Source of the DNA: Bog-473 sp963783965
GTDB lineage: Bacteria; Actinomycetota; Acidimicrobiia; Acidimicrobiales; RAAP-2
Direction: 5' to 3'
Assembly (NCBI GenBank): GCA_963783965.1
Contig: CAWAPQ010000005.1
Location: 124,001-188,000 of the forward strand
DNA: 64,000 bases
The notes beneath the pieces are model-generated. The model saw nothing but the letters and a program-made list of their open reading frames with translations. It was not told the DNA's origin and did not search any database. The translations under genes and the position numbers were made by a program. Numbering within the stretch: position 1 is the stretch's first letter; each line of letters opens with the position of its first letter. This document shows positions 1 through 7,803 of the stretch, piece after piece.

Positions 1-587
1 GCCCCTTCATCGCCATCATCAGCTTCGTGTGCTCCATTGGCAACGTGCCTCTGGCGGCGGCGCTGTGGAGCGGGGGGATCTCGTTCGGCGGCGTGATCGC
101 CTTCATCTTCGCGGACCTGATCGCGTTCCCGCTCCTCCTGATCTACCGCCGGTACTACGGCACGCGCCTCATGCTCCGGATGCTCGCTGTCTTCTGGGCC
201 CTGATGTCCACGGCCGGTTTGCTCACGGAGCTGCTCTTCCATGCGGCCGGCCTGGTCCCGACCATGCGGCCGACCACCATTGCGCCGGCGCGCTTCTCCT
301 GGAACTACACCACCTATCTGAACCTGATCTTCCTCGTGCTCTTCGGTGTCCTCTACTGGCTCTACCGCAACCGGGACCGGCTGGGCGCGGGCGAACGCGA
401 CGCGCGGGACCCGGTGTGTGGCATGCAGGTCGAGAAGGCGCACGCCCCGGCGTCGCGCCGGCGTGGCGACGAGCAGTATTTCTTCTGCTCCGACCGTTGC
501 GCGGAACGCTTCGACGCCGAGCCCGTGGTGCCCGACGATGCGCGAGAAGGAGGAAGGGGGAGCGATGCAGCACGAGCGCATCATTGA
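1..587 (+). CDS. Permease with C-terminal YHS domain (5' partial)
   Basis: The frame is open from base 3 at the window edge, so the N-terminus is missing and about 194 residues remain. The first part is strongly hydrophobic with several membrane segments and contains SFVCSIGNVPLAA, typical of the COG0701/DUF318 permease family (putative metal, thiol or arsenical exporters). After the last membrane segment comes a YHS metal-binding domain, recognisable by DPVCGMQV and by YFFCSDRC further on. YHS cysteines bind metals such as copper or silver in P-type ATPases, so transport or sensing of a soft metal is plausible. The substrate cannot be read from sequence. The 3' end overlaps the next small gene by 23 bp, suggesting cotranscription. 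Confidence 0.8.
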   Translation, partial: PFIAIISFVCSIGNVPLAAALWSGGISFGGVIAFIFADLIAFPLLLIYRRYYGTRLMLRMLAVFWALMSTAGLLTELLFHAAGLVPTMRPTTIAPARFSWNYTTYLNLIFLVLFGVLYWLYRNRDRLGAGERDARDPVCGMQVEKAHAPASRRRGDEQYFFCSDRCAERFDAEPVVPDDAREGGRGSDAARAHH

Positions 588-838
588 GCGGCTGGCCGGC
601 ATGGTCGCGACCGGACGCATCACCGCCGGGGAAGCGTCCCGGCTCCGCGCCGCGGTGGGGACGGCGGAGTTCGAAGCGGTGCTGGCGACCATCCGCCGCA
701 CGTCACGCGCAGGCCCATACGGACGCCGCGGTCGCCGCCGGCACCATGACCGCCGAGGACGCAGAGGCCTCGCTCGACCGGGTCCGCCACGGCGAGCACC
801 CGAGCGAGCTCCGCCGTCACATCAGAGGAGCGGGTTGA
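565..838 (+). CDS. Small protein of unknown function, apparent +1 frameshift
   Basis: The ATG at 565 is preceded by a strong ribosome binding site (aggaaggggg). The first frame encodes MQHERIIERLAGMVATGRIT, then continues to about ATIRR near base 700. From about 701 the protein-like continuation HAQAHTDAAVAAGTMTAEDA lies in the next frame and stops at 838. The span is 274 bp, that is 91 codons plus one base, so one extra base near 695-701 explains the break and a repaired product would have about 90 residues. It repeats a short helical pattern (residues IT-AGEASRLRAAVGT and MTAEDAEASLDRVRHG) resembling SHOCT-like oligomerisation motifs, but I do not recognise the family firmly. It overlaps the permease-YHS gene and may act with it. 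Confidence 0.5.
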
Positions 839-864
839 GGTTGAGGTCTTCGGGAGGGCGGCGG

Positions 865-1095
865 TCAGTCGATCTGTCCCTCCCCTTTCACCTCGGCGCC
901 GATCTTTCCCATCTCCCGTTCGTGCTCGGTGACCTCGGGGTCGAGCGCATTGCTTTCGGCCGCAGCTTCCTCCTCGGGCGTCGGGGGCCGGTCGGCGGCG
1001 TGGGCGGCGGCCGTCTCGAGGATCTCCTCGACCTTCGTGGCCTCGGTTACCTCCGCGTCGGGGCCGCCCGACCCCTTGCTCGATCCTTCGCTCAT
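865..1095 (-). CDS. Small acidic hypothetical protein
   Basis: This 76-residue protein is rich in Glu, Asp and Ala and has no hydrophobic core or cysteine. It looks soluble and partly disordered with a short helical middle (ATKVEEILETAAAHAAD). The start is well supported: on the minus strand an AAGGAGG ribosome binding site lies about 5 nt upstream of the ATG at 1095. It diverges from the oxidoreductase gene at 1198. I do not recognise the family. Confidence 0.65.
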   Translation of the reverse strand: MSEGSSKGSGGPDAEVTEATKVEEILETAAAHAADRPPTPEEEAAAESNALDPEVTEHEREMGKIGAEVKGEGQID

Positions 1096-1183
1096 GGTCC
1101 CTCCTTTTGTCCTGAAAGGAGCATTGCCAAAGGGTGACGTCTCTAATCATGGCGTCGTCGAAGCGGCCCGGACGGGGGATCAC

Positions 1184-1189
1184 TACAGT
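1184..1189 (+). promoter_or_regulatory. Candidate leaderless -10 element (TACAGT)
   Basis: TACAGT lies 8 nt before the ATG at 1198, and no Shine-Dalgarno precedes that start. A TANNNT hexamer at this distance puts the transcription start at or next to the start codon. The inference is supported by the same arrangement at many other genes in the window. Confidence 0.5.
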
Positions 1190-1197
1190 CCCCACCC

Positions 1198-2760
1198 ATG
1201 ACCGACTACGACGCCATTGTGATTGGAGCGGGTCACAACGGCCTGACGGCGGCCACGGTCATGGCGCGTGGGGGCCTGCGGGTGCTGTGCCTGGAGAAGA
1301 ACCACTTCATCGGCGGGATGGCGTCGACCACGGAGCTCATCCGTGGCTACCGCTTCGAGCTGGCCGGCTCCATTCAATTCCCGGTGCCGAACCAGATCTT
1401 CGAGGATCTCGACCTGGCCGCCTGCCCGATCTACGAACCCGAGGTGCAGTCCGCCAGCATCAGTGAGGATGGCCAGCCGCCGATTCTGCTCTATTCGGAT
1501 CCGGAGCGGCTGCTGGAGCACCTCGGAGAGACGATCGGTATTGAAGCCGTGCTCGGGATGGCCGAGGTGGCGGCGTGGGCCGAGGCCCCGGCACGCGCCA
1601 TCGGCCGCTTCGACGTGCGCACGCCGCCGAAATCACTCGACGAAATGTGGGCGTGCGCCGCCAACGAGACGGAGCGGGAGGCCATCCGGACGGCGATGTT
1701 CGGGAGCGTGATGGACGTGGTCGACCACTTTCTCCCCGATCGGTCCAAGCACGCGCCGGTGCGCAGCATGTTGGCCTTCCTCGCCGTCAACTCGACCTAC
1801 CGGGGGCCCTTCTCCCCCGGGAGTGCACTGTGCCTCGCTTTCGCCCTGGCCTCGCCGGGAACGGCGACCATGTCGAAAGTACGCGGCGGTCTGGGCACCA
1901 TCGCGGACCACCTGGCCCACATGTTCGAGCAGCACGGCGGTGAGCTCCGGCGCCACGCCAAGGTGTCCCGGATCGTCGTGGAGGGCGGCGCGGTGACCGG
2001 GGTCGAGCTGGGCGAGGGAGAGGTGGCCACGGCGCCCGTGGTGGTCTCCAACCTCGACCCGACAACGACCTTCACGCAGTTGCTCGACGCCGAAAGCCTC
2101 CCCGAGGGCTTTGTCCGCCGCGTCGGCGCCATCGATCACCGGGCGGCCTATTTCCAGGCGCATTTCGCCCTGAACGGGTTGCCCGAATACCGCGCCCCCT
2201 ACGAGGCCCTGAACGACACCAGGCTCGGACGGAACGTCACGTTCTTCGGCACGGCGGAGCAGATGCAACAGGACTTCGAGGGCTGCGTGCGGGGGGAAGT
2301 TCCCGCGTCGCCGAGCTTCAACCTGCAGATCCCCTCGCTCGACGACCCGTCCCTCGCTCCCGACGGGAAGCACGCGGCGAGCAGCTTCGCGTTCTACCTC
2401 CCGATCGGCGACCGCGAGTCCCAGGGCCGCTTACGCGACGAGATGGCCGAGCGGATCGTCGCCAAAATCGCCTCGGCCGCCCCGAACTTCCCCGACCTCA
2501 TTGAGCGCCAGCTCAACTACCCCGCCTACACCTACGAGTTGATGTTCGGCTGTGCGGGCGGGGACTTCACCCATGGGCTGCTCCAGCCGGAATTCATGGG
2601 GCCGTTCCGACCCGGTCCGACGGGGTGGCCCGACGCGCCGGTTCCGGTCGAGGGCCTCTTCCTCTGCGGGGCCGGCTGCCACGGCGGTCCCGGCGTCACG
2701 TTCATTCCGGGCTACAACTGCGGCTACGCCGTGCTCGACGGAGTGAGCGACCGGTTGTAG
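1198..2760 (+). CDS. Phytoene-desaturase-like FAD-dependent oxidoreductase (PYROXD2-type)
   Basis: The 520-residue protein begins with a Rossmann FAD-binding motif, DAIVIGAGHNGLTAA, followed by a Glu at the end of beta-2 (LCLEKN). The C-terminus has the second FAD motif region GLFLCGAGCHGGPGVTFIPG. Length and overall pattern fit the NAD(P)/FAD-dependent oxidoreductases related to carotenoid desaturases and human PYROXD2. Its substrate is unknown. No other carotenoid gene (crtB, crtE) is present, so a carotenoid role is not supported by context. It is read from a probable leaderless ATG. Its 3' end overlaps the convergent DUF2834 gene by 37 bp. Confidence 0.85.
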   Translation: MTDYDAIVIGAGHNGLTAATVMARGGLRVLCLEKNHFIGGMASTTELIRGYRFELAGSIQFPVPNQIFEDLDLAACPIYEPEVQSASISEDGQPPILLYSDPERLLEHLGETIGIEAVLGMAEVAAWAEAPARAIGRFDVRTPPKSLDEMWACAANETEREAIRTAMFGSVMDVVDHFLPDRSKHAPVRSMLAFLAVNSTYRGPFSPGSALCLAFALASPGTATMSKVRGGLGTIADHLAHMFEQHGGELRRHAKVSRIVVEGGAVTGVELGEGEVATAPVVVSNLDPTTTFTQLLDAESLPEGFVRRVGAIDHRAAYFQAHFALNGLPEYRAPYEALNDTRLGRNVTFFGTAEQMQQDFEGCVRGEVPASPSFNLQIPSLDDPSLAPDGKHAASSFAFYLPIGDRESQGRLRDEMAERIVAKIASAAPNFPDLIERQLNYPAYTYELMFGCAGGDFTHGLLQPEFMGPFRPGPTGWPDAPVPVEGLFLCGAGCHGGPGVTFIPGYNCGYAVLDGVSDRL

Positions 2761-3185
2761 CGCAGCTGGCGCTCCATGAAGGCGAGGAAGAACGCCACGG
2801 AGAAGGCCAGGCTGGTGAACAGGCTCATCACGAAGAAGATCCAGGCCCACTGCAGTCCGCGCCGTCGGCCTTCGGAGATGGTCCAGAGCGGCAGCAGGAC
2901 CAGGTTCACGATCGTGTAGTCCTGCGCGGCCGAATCCGCCGCCCAGTTGGAGAAGAGCATTTTGACGTAGTTGATGTAGCTGGCGCGGTGGCCGTAGAGG
3001 TGGACGTAGCGCACGTTGAAGTACCAGCCGAGAAGCAGGGAGCACACACCGACCCCGTAGTAGATCCCTTCGAGGGGGGAGACGGGACCCGCCCGACCGC
3101 CCGAGAAGAGGCGTCGGTTGGCGGCGAACGCAGCCACCGTGCTCGCGATGCCGAGGATCCCGTAGAACACCAGAGATGTCGTCAC
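2724..3185 (-). CDS. DUF2834-type membrane protein
   Basis: About 153 residues with three to four membrane helices. The first is at the N-terminus (VTTSLVFYGILGIA), followed by one around YGVGVCSLLLGWYFN and two in the C-terminal half. The segment VNLVLLPLWTISEGRRRGLQ with the preceding SNWAADSAAQ resembles DUF2834, a small integral-membrane family without assigned function. I place the start at the GTG at 3185 because a GAGGA ribosome binding site lies about 6 nt upstream; an alternative GTG at 3221 would add 12 residues without a site. It lies 37 bp downstream of the ArsC-like gene on the same strand and converges with the oxidoreductase. Confidence 0.7.
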   Translation of the reverse strand: MTTSLVFYGILGIASTVAAFAANRRLFSGGRAGPVSPLEGIYYGVGVCSLLLGWYFNVRYVHLYGHRASYINYVKMLFSNWAADSAAQDYTIVNLVLLPLWTISEGRRRGLQWAWIFFVMSLFTSLAFSVAFFLAFMERQLRYNRSLTPSSTA

Positions 3186-3222
3186 TGTCGTCCTCGTTTC
3201 GTACGCCGGGTGCGCGCACACC

Positions 3223-3600
3223 CTACGAGGACCGCCACGGCAGCAGCGTGGATGTCAGAGGAGCTCGAGAACCCTCTCCGGCGGACAGCGCGATGACCGC
3301 CCGGTCGCCGACGACGAAGATCGGCCGTTCCAGCAGGATCGGGTGCCGCGTGATGGCTTCCAGGAGCGCATCGCCGGACCGATCGGCGAGTGCCGACTCG
3401 GCGTAGAGCGGCTCACCCGTCCGCATCATCAGTCGGGGATCGTCAATGCCGAGCCGCTGCATGAGCTCCCTGAGGTCCGCGATGGTCGGAGGCTCGTCGA
3501 GGTAGCGGATCGTCTCGGCCGCCACGCCGTGCTCCTCCAGGAGCGACTGCGCCGTTCGGCACTTCGAGCACGACGGGTTGAAGTAGATCTGCGGCTGCAT
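3223..3600 (-). CDS. ArsC/Spx-family reductase with an apparent frameshifted C-terminus
   Basis: A thioredoxin-fold protein of the ArsC family (glutaredoxin-coupled arsenate reductase or related). The active-site loop is NPSCSKCR near the N-terminus, followed by PTIADLRELMQRLGIDDPR and ITRHPILLERPIFVVGDRAVI, all diagnostic. After AVI the encoded tail ALSAGEGSRAPL is unlike the family. In the next frame the same DNA encodes RCPPERVLELL followed by a stop at 3255, the normal family ending. Removing one G near 3292 restores it (117 residues). The start is taken at the ATG at 3600, because TAGGGT lies exactly 7 nt upstream; the GTG at 3609 is the alternative. There is no arsenic operon around it, so arsenate specificity is uncertain. 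Confidence 0.8.
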   Translation of the reverse strand: MQPQIYFNPSCSKCRTAQSLLEEHGVAAETIRYLDEPPTIADLRELMQRLGIDDPRLMMRTGEPLYAESALADRSGDALLEAITRHPILLERPIFVVGDRAVIALSAGEGSRAPLTSTLLPWRSS

Positions 3601-3607
3601 TGCTCCC

Positions 3608-3613
3608 ACCCTA
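3608..3613 (-). promoter_or_regulatory. Candidate leaderless -10 element (TAGGGT) for the ArsC-like gene
   Basis: On the minus strand TAGGGT is followed by 7 nt and the ATG at 3600. This fits a leaderless promoter and is the reason for choosing the shorter start. Confidence 0.5.
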
Positions 3614-3623
3614 GGTTCGCCCC

Positions 3624-5099
3624 TCAGATTGCTCCAGGTGGGAGCAGCGCGGCCACCTGCGCCCAGCCGTAGGTGAGCGTCTGCGTCGGCGCGCCGGCGA
3701 CGGCGAGCGTGACCGCCATGGACGTGCCCCCCTTGTCGGCGCGGTGTGTATCACCCGTCGTGGCGATGGCGGCACCCATCACCAGGTTGGTGCCTGATCC
3801 GAAGTCGTCGAGGATGCCCTTGCGGTGGCCCCAGCAGCCGGCGGCCCCGTGGCGCAGGCAGTCGAGGTTGCCGCTGTCGAAGCCGTCGTCGTACATCCAC
3901 CCGTACACCGCATCGAGCCCGTTGGACGAGCCGCCCGCCCATTCGGCGTCGTCGAGGTCGTAGGCCCGGCCCGGGTCGGGTGGGTCATCGGCCTCGTCCG
4001 CCCCCTCCTGCGCGTTCTTGTCGAGGGCCGCCGTCAGGCCGGCGAAGGCCGGCAGCCCGCGGTCCACCCGTTCGAGGTTGACGGCCACGAAGAGCTGTTG
4101 GGGAATGCTGAGCCCGGCAAACCCGGCCGGCAGCACCATGGGGCGGATCCCCTCCAGGGCATGGGCGTGGTTGATGGCACGCAGCACCGCGCCGACACAG
4201 GCCGGGGAATTGTCGACCCCGCCGCCGACGCAGACGCGGGTGTAGTCGGGTACCGGCGTCACGTTGTCGCCCGGGTCGCCGATCCCGGTGTTCGACTCCG
4301 AGGGCGGGACCGAGCGCAGCGGCCGCAGCCGCCCGGCGGACATGGCGGTGAGCGCCTGCTTCCAGCTGTAGACGTCGCCGCCGCCATGACTGGCTGTGGC
4401 CAGCGTTGCGGCCAGCGAGGATCCGCCGCGGTCTTCACTCGAAGTGTCGCCGTTGGGGTCGTAGGCGGCCCCCATCACGAGGTGCGGCGATCCGAAACGG
4501 GTGAGGATGATGTCGCGGTCCACCCAACAACCCGACGTCCTGCCCCCCGAACAGCCCGGCACGCCACTGTCCGGGCCGTCGTTGTACATCCACTGGAAGT
4601 CGGCATCGAGCCCGTTGTCGACATCGCCGATCCACTCGGTCGTCACCGCGCCATAGGCCGGGGCGGGCTGTGGCGGGAGGTGCGCCCCGGCGGCCCCCTT
4701 CTGCGCGCCGGCGTCGAGGGCGGTGGTGAGACCGGTGAACGGGGCCAGACCCCTGTCGACCCGCTCGCGGTCGACGGCGACGAAGAGCTGTTCGGGCACG
4801 GTCAGCTGCGGGAAGTCGGCGGGCAGCACCATGGGGCCCAGGCCCTCCGCGGCCCTGGCCGCGTCAATCGCAGCGAGCGTGAGGCGCAGGCACGGGCGTG
4901 TCGTGTCGATGCCCACCGGCGCACAGGTGTCGGCGTAGTCGGGGACCGGTGACACGGACCGTCCGGGATCGACGAGGTCACTGCTCGTGCGCCCTGCCGC
5001 CGAACAGCCGGCCAACAGGAGCGCCAGCGCCAGACCGGCAACGGAGAGACACCGACGCGTCCGCCCCGGCACGAGAGTCGGATCAACGAGGGCACGCAT
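3624..5099 (-). CDS. Lipoprotein with two tandem CAP/SCP-like domains
   Basis: About 491 residues. The N-terminus has a basic stretch, a hydrophobic run LALALLLAGCS and a lipobox (LAGC), so it is probably an exported lipoprotein. The mature part is a duplication: each half starts with VPDY plus a conserved Cys, then an MVLPA segment, then QLFVAV-x-ERVDRGL and a C-terminal GCW-containing region with LVMGAA. The ER-x-x-RGL pattern and the GCW-x-(H/D)R-x-IL pattern resemble CAP/SCP (PR-1) proteins, but the match is distant. Identity between the halves is clear by eye. The start at 5099 has TACCTT about 10 nt upstream; a longer frame begins at 5180 but would overlap the next gene. Its role at the envelope is unknown. 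Confidence 0.7.
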   Translation of the reverse strand: MRALVDPTLVPGRTRRCLSVAGLALALLLAGCSAAGRTSSDLVDPGRSVSPVPDYADTCAPVGIDTTRPCLRLTLAAIDAARAAEGLGPMVLPADFPQLTVPEQLFVAVDRERVDRGLAPFTGLTTALDAGAQKGAAGAHLPPQPAPAYGAVTTEWIGDVDNGLDADFQWMYNDGPDSGVPGCSGGRTSGCWVDRDIILTRFGSPHLVMGAAYDPNGDTSSEDRGGSSLAATLATASHGGGDVYSWKQALTAMSAGRLRPLRSVPPSESNTGIGDPGDNVTPVPDYTRVCVGGGVDNSPACVGAVLRAINHAHALEGIRPMVLPAGFAGLSIPQQLFVAVNLERVDRGLPAFAGLTAALDKNAQEGADEADDPPDPGRAYDLDDAEWAGGSSNGLDAVYGWMYDDGFDSGNLDCLRHGAAGCWGHRKGILDDFGSGTNLVMGAAIATTGDTHRADKGGTSMAVTLAVAGAPTQTLTYGWAQVAALLPPGAI

Positions 5100-5157
5100 C
5101 TGACGACACAAGGTAGTGATGTGCGCCGCGGTCACGGCAACGGGCACCTCACCGGAT

Positions 5158-5976
5158 CTACCCGGCCGGGTCCGCTGCACTCCCGTAGCGGGGCGGTCGC
5201 TTCTGCAAGAAGGCGGCCACGGCTTCCTGCATGTCGTTCGTCATGGACGAGAGGACCTGCGTCCGGTTCTCGAGGTCGATGCCCGCTTGCAGCGAGCCCA
5301 CCTCGAGCTGGGACCACATGACCTCCTTGGTCATCCGGACTCCCCACGGTGCGTTCGCCGCGATGAGCTCGGCGGTGTCGAGCGCGGCGCGCTGCAACTC
5401 CTCGTCGGGAACCACCCGCAGAACGAGCCCGATCCGGTCCGCCTCCGGGGCGTCGATGATCCGTCCGGTCAGCATCAGCTCCCAGGCGCGCGACGCGCCG
5501 ATCAACCGCGGCAGCAGCCAGCTCACCCCGATGTCGCAACCCGAGAGCCCGAGGCGCACGAAGGCGACGTTGAATCGCGCCGACGAGGCGGCGATGCGGA
5601 TGTCGCTGGCCAGGGCCAGGGCGAGGCCACCGCCCGCCGCCGGGCCGTTCACGGCGGCGATCACGGGCTGGGGCAGGGAGCGCAACCGGGGCACGAGCGC
5701 CGCGATGTGCGTCTGGGTGGCAAAGGTGGCTCCCACGCGGTCGAGGCCCTCCGAGCCCGGCGCGGTGCCGTAGCCCTGGAGGTCGATCCCGGCGCAGAAG
5801 CCCCGGCCGGCGCCGGTGAGGACGACCACCCGGCACGCGGGGTCCGCCGACGTCACCGTCAGCACGTCGTGGAGCTCGCCGATGAGTGTGGCGTTCATGG
5901 CATTCAACCGGTCGGGGCGGTCCAGGGTGATCCGGGTGACGCCCTCGTGTGGCTGGTCCACCTGCACTGTGTCCAC
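5158..5976 (-). CDS. Enoyl-CoA hydratase/isomerase family (crotonase) protein
   Basis: A 272-residue crotonase-fold protein. RITLDRPDRLNAMN at the N-terminus, VVVLTGAGRGFCAGIDLQGY (CoA and oxyanion-hole loop) and NGPAAGGGLALALASDIRIA are all present. It is close in style to mycobacterial EchA proteins (GLSGCDIGVSWLLPRLIG). Of the two Glu residues of classical hydratases, the position around AWELMLTG retains Glu while the earlier one appears replaced, so the exact reaction is uncertain. The start is GTG with AAAGGGG about 7 nt upstream. It diverges from the epimerase gene at 6054. A beta-oxidation or acyl-CoA role is likely, in line with two acyl-CoA dehydrogenases and a second crotonase elsewhere in the window. 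Confidence 0.85.
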   Translation of the reverse strand: MDTVQVDQPHEGVTRITLDRPDRLNAMNATLIGELHDVLTVTSADPACRVVVLTGAGRGFCAGIDLQGYGTAPGSEGLDRVGATFATQTHIAALVPRLRSLPQPVIAAVNGPAAGGGLALALASDIRIAASSARFNVAFVRLGLSGCDIGVSWLLPRLIGASRAWELMLTGRIIDAPEADRIGLVLRVVPDEELQRAALDTAELIAANAPWGVRMTKEVMWSQLEVGSLQAGIDLENRTQVLSSMTNDMQEAVAAFLQKRPPRYGSAADPAG

Positions 5977-6053
5977 GGCGGGGCCCCTTTGCTCGGCTCG
6001 GCCATATCCTGCAACAGACGGCGGGCAACGTGGCGCCGGGACGGGAGCAGGAC

Positions 6054-7415
6054 ATGGGGCTGCGGTACTCGAGCATCATCAACGCTCCGACGTCCGAGGT
6101 CTTCGCCTGGCACGAACGGCCGGGGGCACTGGTGCGCCTCCTGCCGCCCTGGCAGCCGATCACGGTGGACCAGGAAGCATCCTCACTAGCCGATGGGCGG
6201 GCCGTCCTGCGGTTGCCCGGCCGCCTGTCCTGGGTGGCTCAGCATTCCGACGACGATCCGCCGCACCGATTCGTCGATGAGCTGGTCTCACTGCCCTTGC
6301 ACTGGCGCCACACACACTCGTTCGACGCGGTCGACGGTGCGAGGACCAAGGTCACCGACAGCGTCGAGACGCCGGTGCCCGGCTCGTTCCTCCTCCAGAC
6401 GTTCCGGTACCGGCACCACCAACTGGCCGACGACCTGGCTGCACACCAGCGCCTCCGCCCTCCGGACGGACGCCAGCTGACGGTCGCCGTCACGGGCTCA
6501 TCGGGCCTCATCGGCTCGGCCCTGTGCGCGTACCTCTCGACCGCTGGGCACCGGGTCATCCGCCTGGTGCGGCGTCCGCCCCGTCATGCGTTGGAGCGGG
6601 CCTGGGTGCCCGAGTGGCCCGACCCGCGGGCGCTCGAGGGTGTCGATGTGGTCGTCCACCTGGCCGGCGCGTCCATCGCAGGCCGGTTCACCGACGCCCA
6701 CAAGCGACGCGTGCGCGACAGCCGGCTCGGGCCCACGGGCGCGCTCGCCCGCATGATGGCGGGCCTGAAGGGCGGGCCGCGGGTCCTTCTCTGCGCGTCG
6801 GCCATCGGCTTCTACGGGGCGGACCGTGGCAGCGAGGAATTGACCGAGGACAGCGGGCGCGGGTCGGGGTTCCTCGCCGAACTCGTCGAGGCCTGGGAGG
6901 CGGCGACGGGGCCGGCAACGGCGGCGGGCTTGCGTGTCGTCCACGTGCGCACGGGCATTGTGCAGTCCGCCCGCGGCGGCAGCCTCAAGGTCCTCCGCCC
7001 GTTGTTCGCGGCCGGCCTCGGCGGCCCGCTCGCCCCCGGTTCGCAGTGGGTGTCATGGATCGGCCTGGACGACCTGCTCGATGTCTTCGGGCGGGCGCTG
7101 GTGGACGACACGCTCGTCGGACCGCTCAACGCGGTGGCACCCAACCCCGTCACCAACCGCGACTACGCCTCGACGCTGGCCCGCGTCATGCGGCGGCCGG
7201 CGCTCCTCATTGTCCCGGCTCTCGGTCCCCGGGTGCTCCTCGGTGCCGAAGGCGCACGCGAGATGGTCCAGGCGAGTCAGCGCGTCCTCCCGGCCCGGCT
7301 GTCCGCGGCCGGGCACGTCTTCCGCCACCCCGCACTCGAAGCATGCCTGCGGCACCAGCTCGGCCACACGGACGGGCCGGCGGGGGAGGAGATCTCCCTA
7401 GGGTCGTGGACATGA
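6054..7415 (+). CDS. TIGR01777-type epimerase (SDR39U1 family) with N-terminal SRPBCC domain
   Basis: About 453 residues. The first 145 or so resemble a START/SRPBCC-type polyketide cyclase fold (SSIINAPTSEVFAWHERPGA). A Rossmann extended-SDR domain follows, starting with VAVTGSSGLIGSALCAYL and continuing with VVHLAGASIAGRFTDAHK, CASAIGFYG and VHVRTGIV. This domain pair is the typical architecture of the TIGR01777/YfcH-SDR39U1 family, whose substrate is unknown. I start at the ATG at 6054 (upstream GGGAGCAG) rather than the longer frame from 5949, which would overlap the divergent crotonase gene. The stop overlaps the next start by 4 bp (ATGA). Confidence 0.85.
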   Translation: MGLRYSSIINAPTSEVFAWHERPGALVRLLPPWQPITVDQEASSLADGRAVLRLPGRLSWVAQHSDDDPPHRFVDELVSLPLHWRHTHSFDAVDGARTKVTDSVETPVPGSFLLQTFRYRHHQLADDLAAHQRLRPPDGRQLTVAVTGSSGLIGSALCAYLSTAGHRVIRLVRRPPRHALERAWVPEWPDPRALEGVDVVVHLAGASIAGRFTDAHKRRVRDSRLGPTGALARMMAGLKGGPRVLLCASAIGFYGADRGSEELTEDSGRGSGFLAELVEAWEAATGPATAAGLRVVHVRTGIVQSARGGSLKVLRPLFAAGLGGPLAPGSQWVSWIGLDDLLDVFGRALVDDTLVGPLNAVAPNPVTNRDYASTLARVMRRPALLIVPALGPRVLLGAEGAREMVQASQRVLPARLSAAGHVFRHPALEACLRHQLGHTDGPAGEEISLGSWT

Positions 7416-7765
7416 TCACCGGTCTCCATACGCTCGTCCACGCTCACGATGCCGATGCGGCGCGAGCCTTCTTCCGCGATGTCCTGGGCTGGCCGCACGT
7501 CGATGCCCACGACGGCTGGCTCATTTTCGGGACGGGGCCGTCCGAGCTCGGCGTCCACCCGACGGGCGGGGGCACGGAGCACCATGAGATCTCCCTGGTC
7601 TGTGACGACCTCGAGCGGACGATTGAGGAGCTCACCGCCAGAGGTGCGGAGTTTGCCGGGGGCATCGAGAACCGCGGCTTCGGCCGTACCATCGGACTCC
7701 GCGTCCCCGGCGCCGGCCAGATGCTGGTCTACCAACCGCGGCATCCGACGGCGTTCGACCTCTGA
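7412..7765 (+). CDS. VOC (glyoxalase/bleomycin-resistance) family protein
   Basis: A 117-residue single VOC domain. It starts with ITGLHTLVHAHDADAARAFF, where ARAFFRDVLGW is the typical helix, and has the paired elements HHEISLVCDDLERTIEELTARGAEF and GLRVPGAGQMLVYQP. The last Glu ligand of metal-dependent glyoxalases is replaced near the C-terminus (MLVYQP), so activity is uncertain. It overlaps the epimerase gene by 4 bp, which implies translational coupling. Confidence 0.8.
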   Translation: MITGLHTLVHAHDADAARAFFRDVLGWPHVDAHDGWLIFGTGPSELGVHPTGGGTEHHEISLVCDDLERTIEELTARGAEFAGGIENRGFGRTIGLRVPGAGQMLVYQPRHPTAFDL

Positions 7766-7803
7766 GGTTCGGCGCCGGCCCCGCAGTGAGGAAGAATCGG
7801 CGG

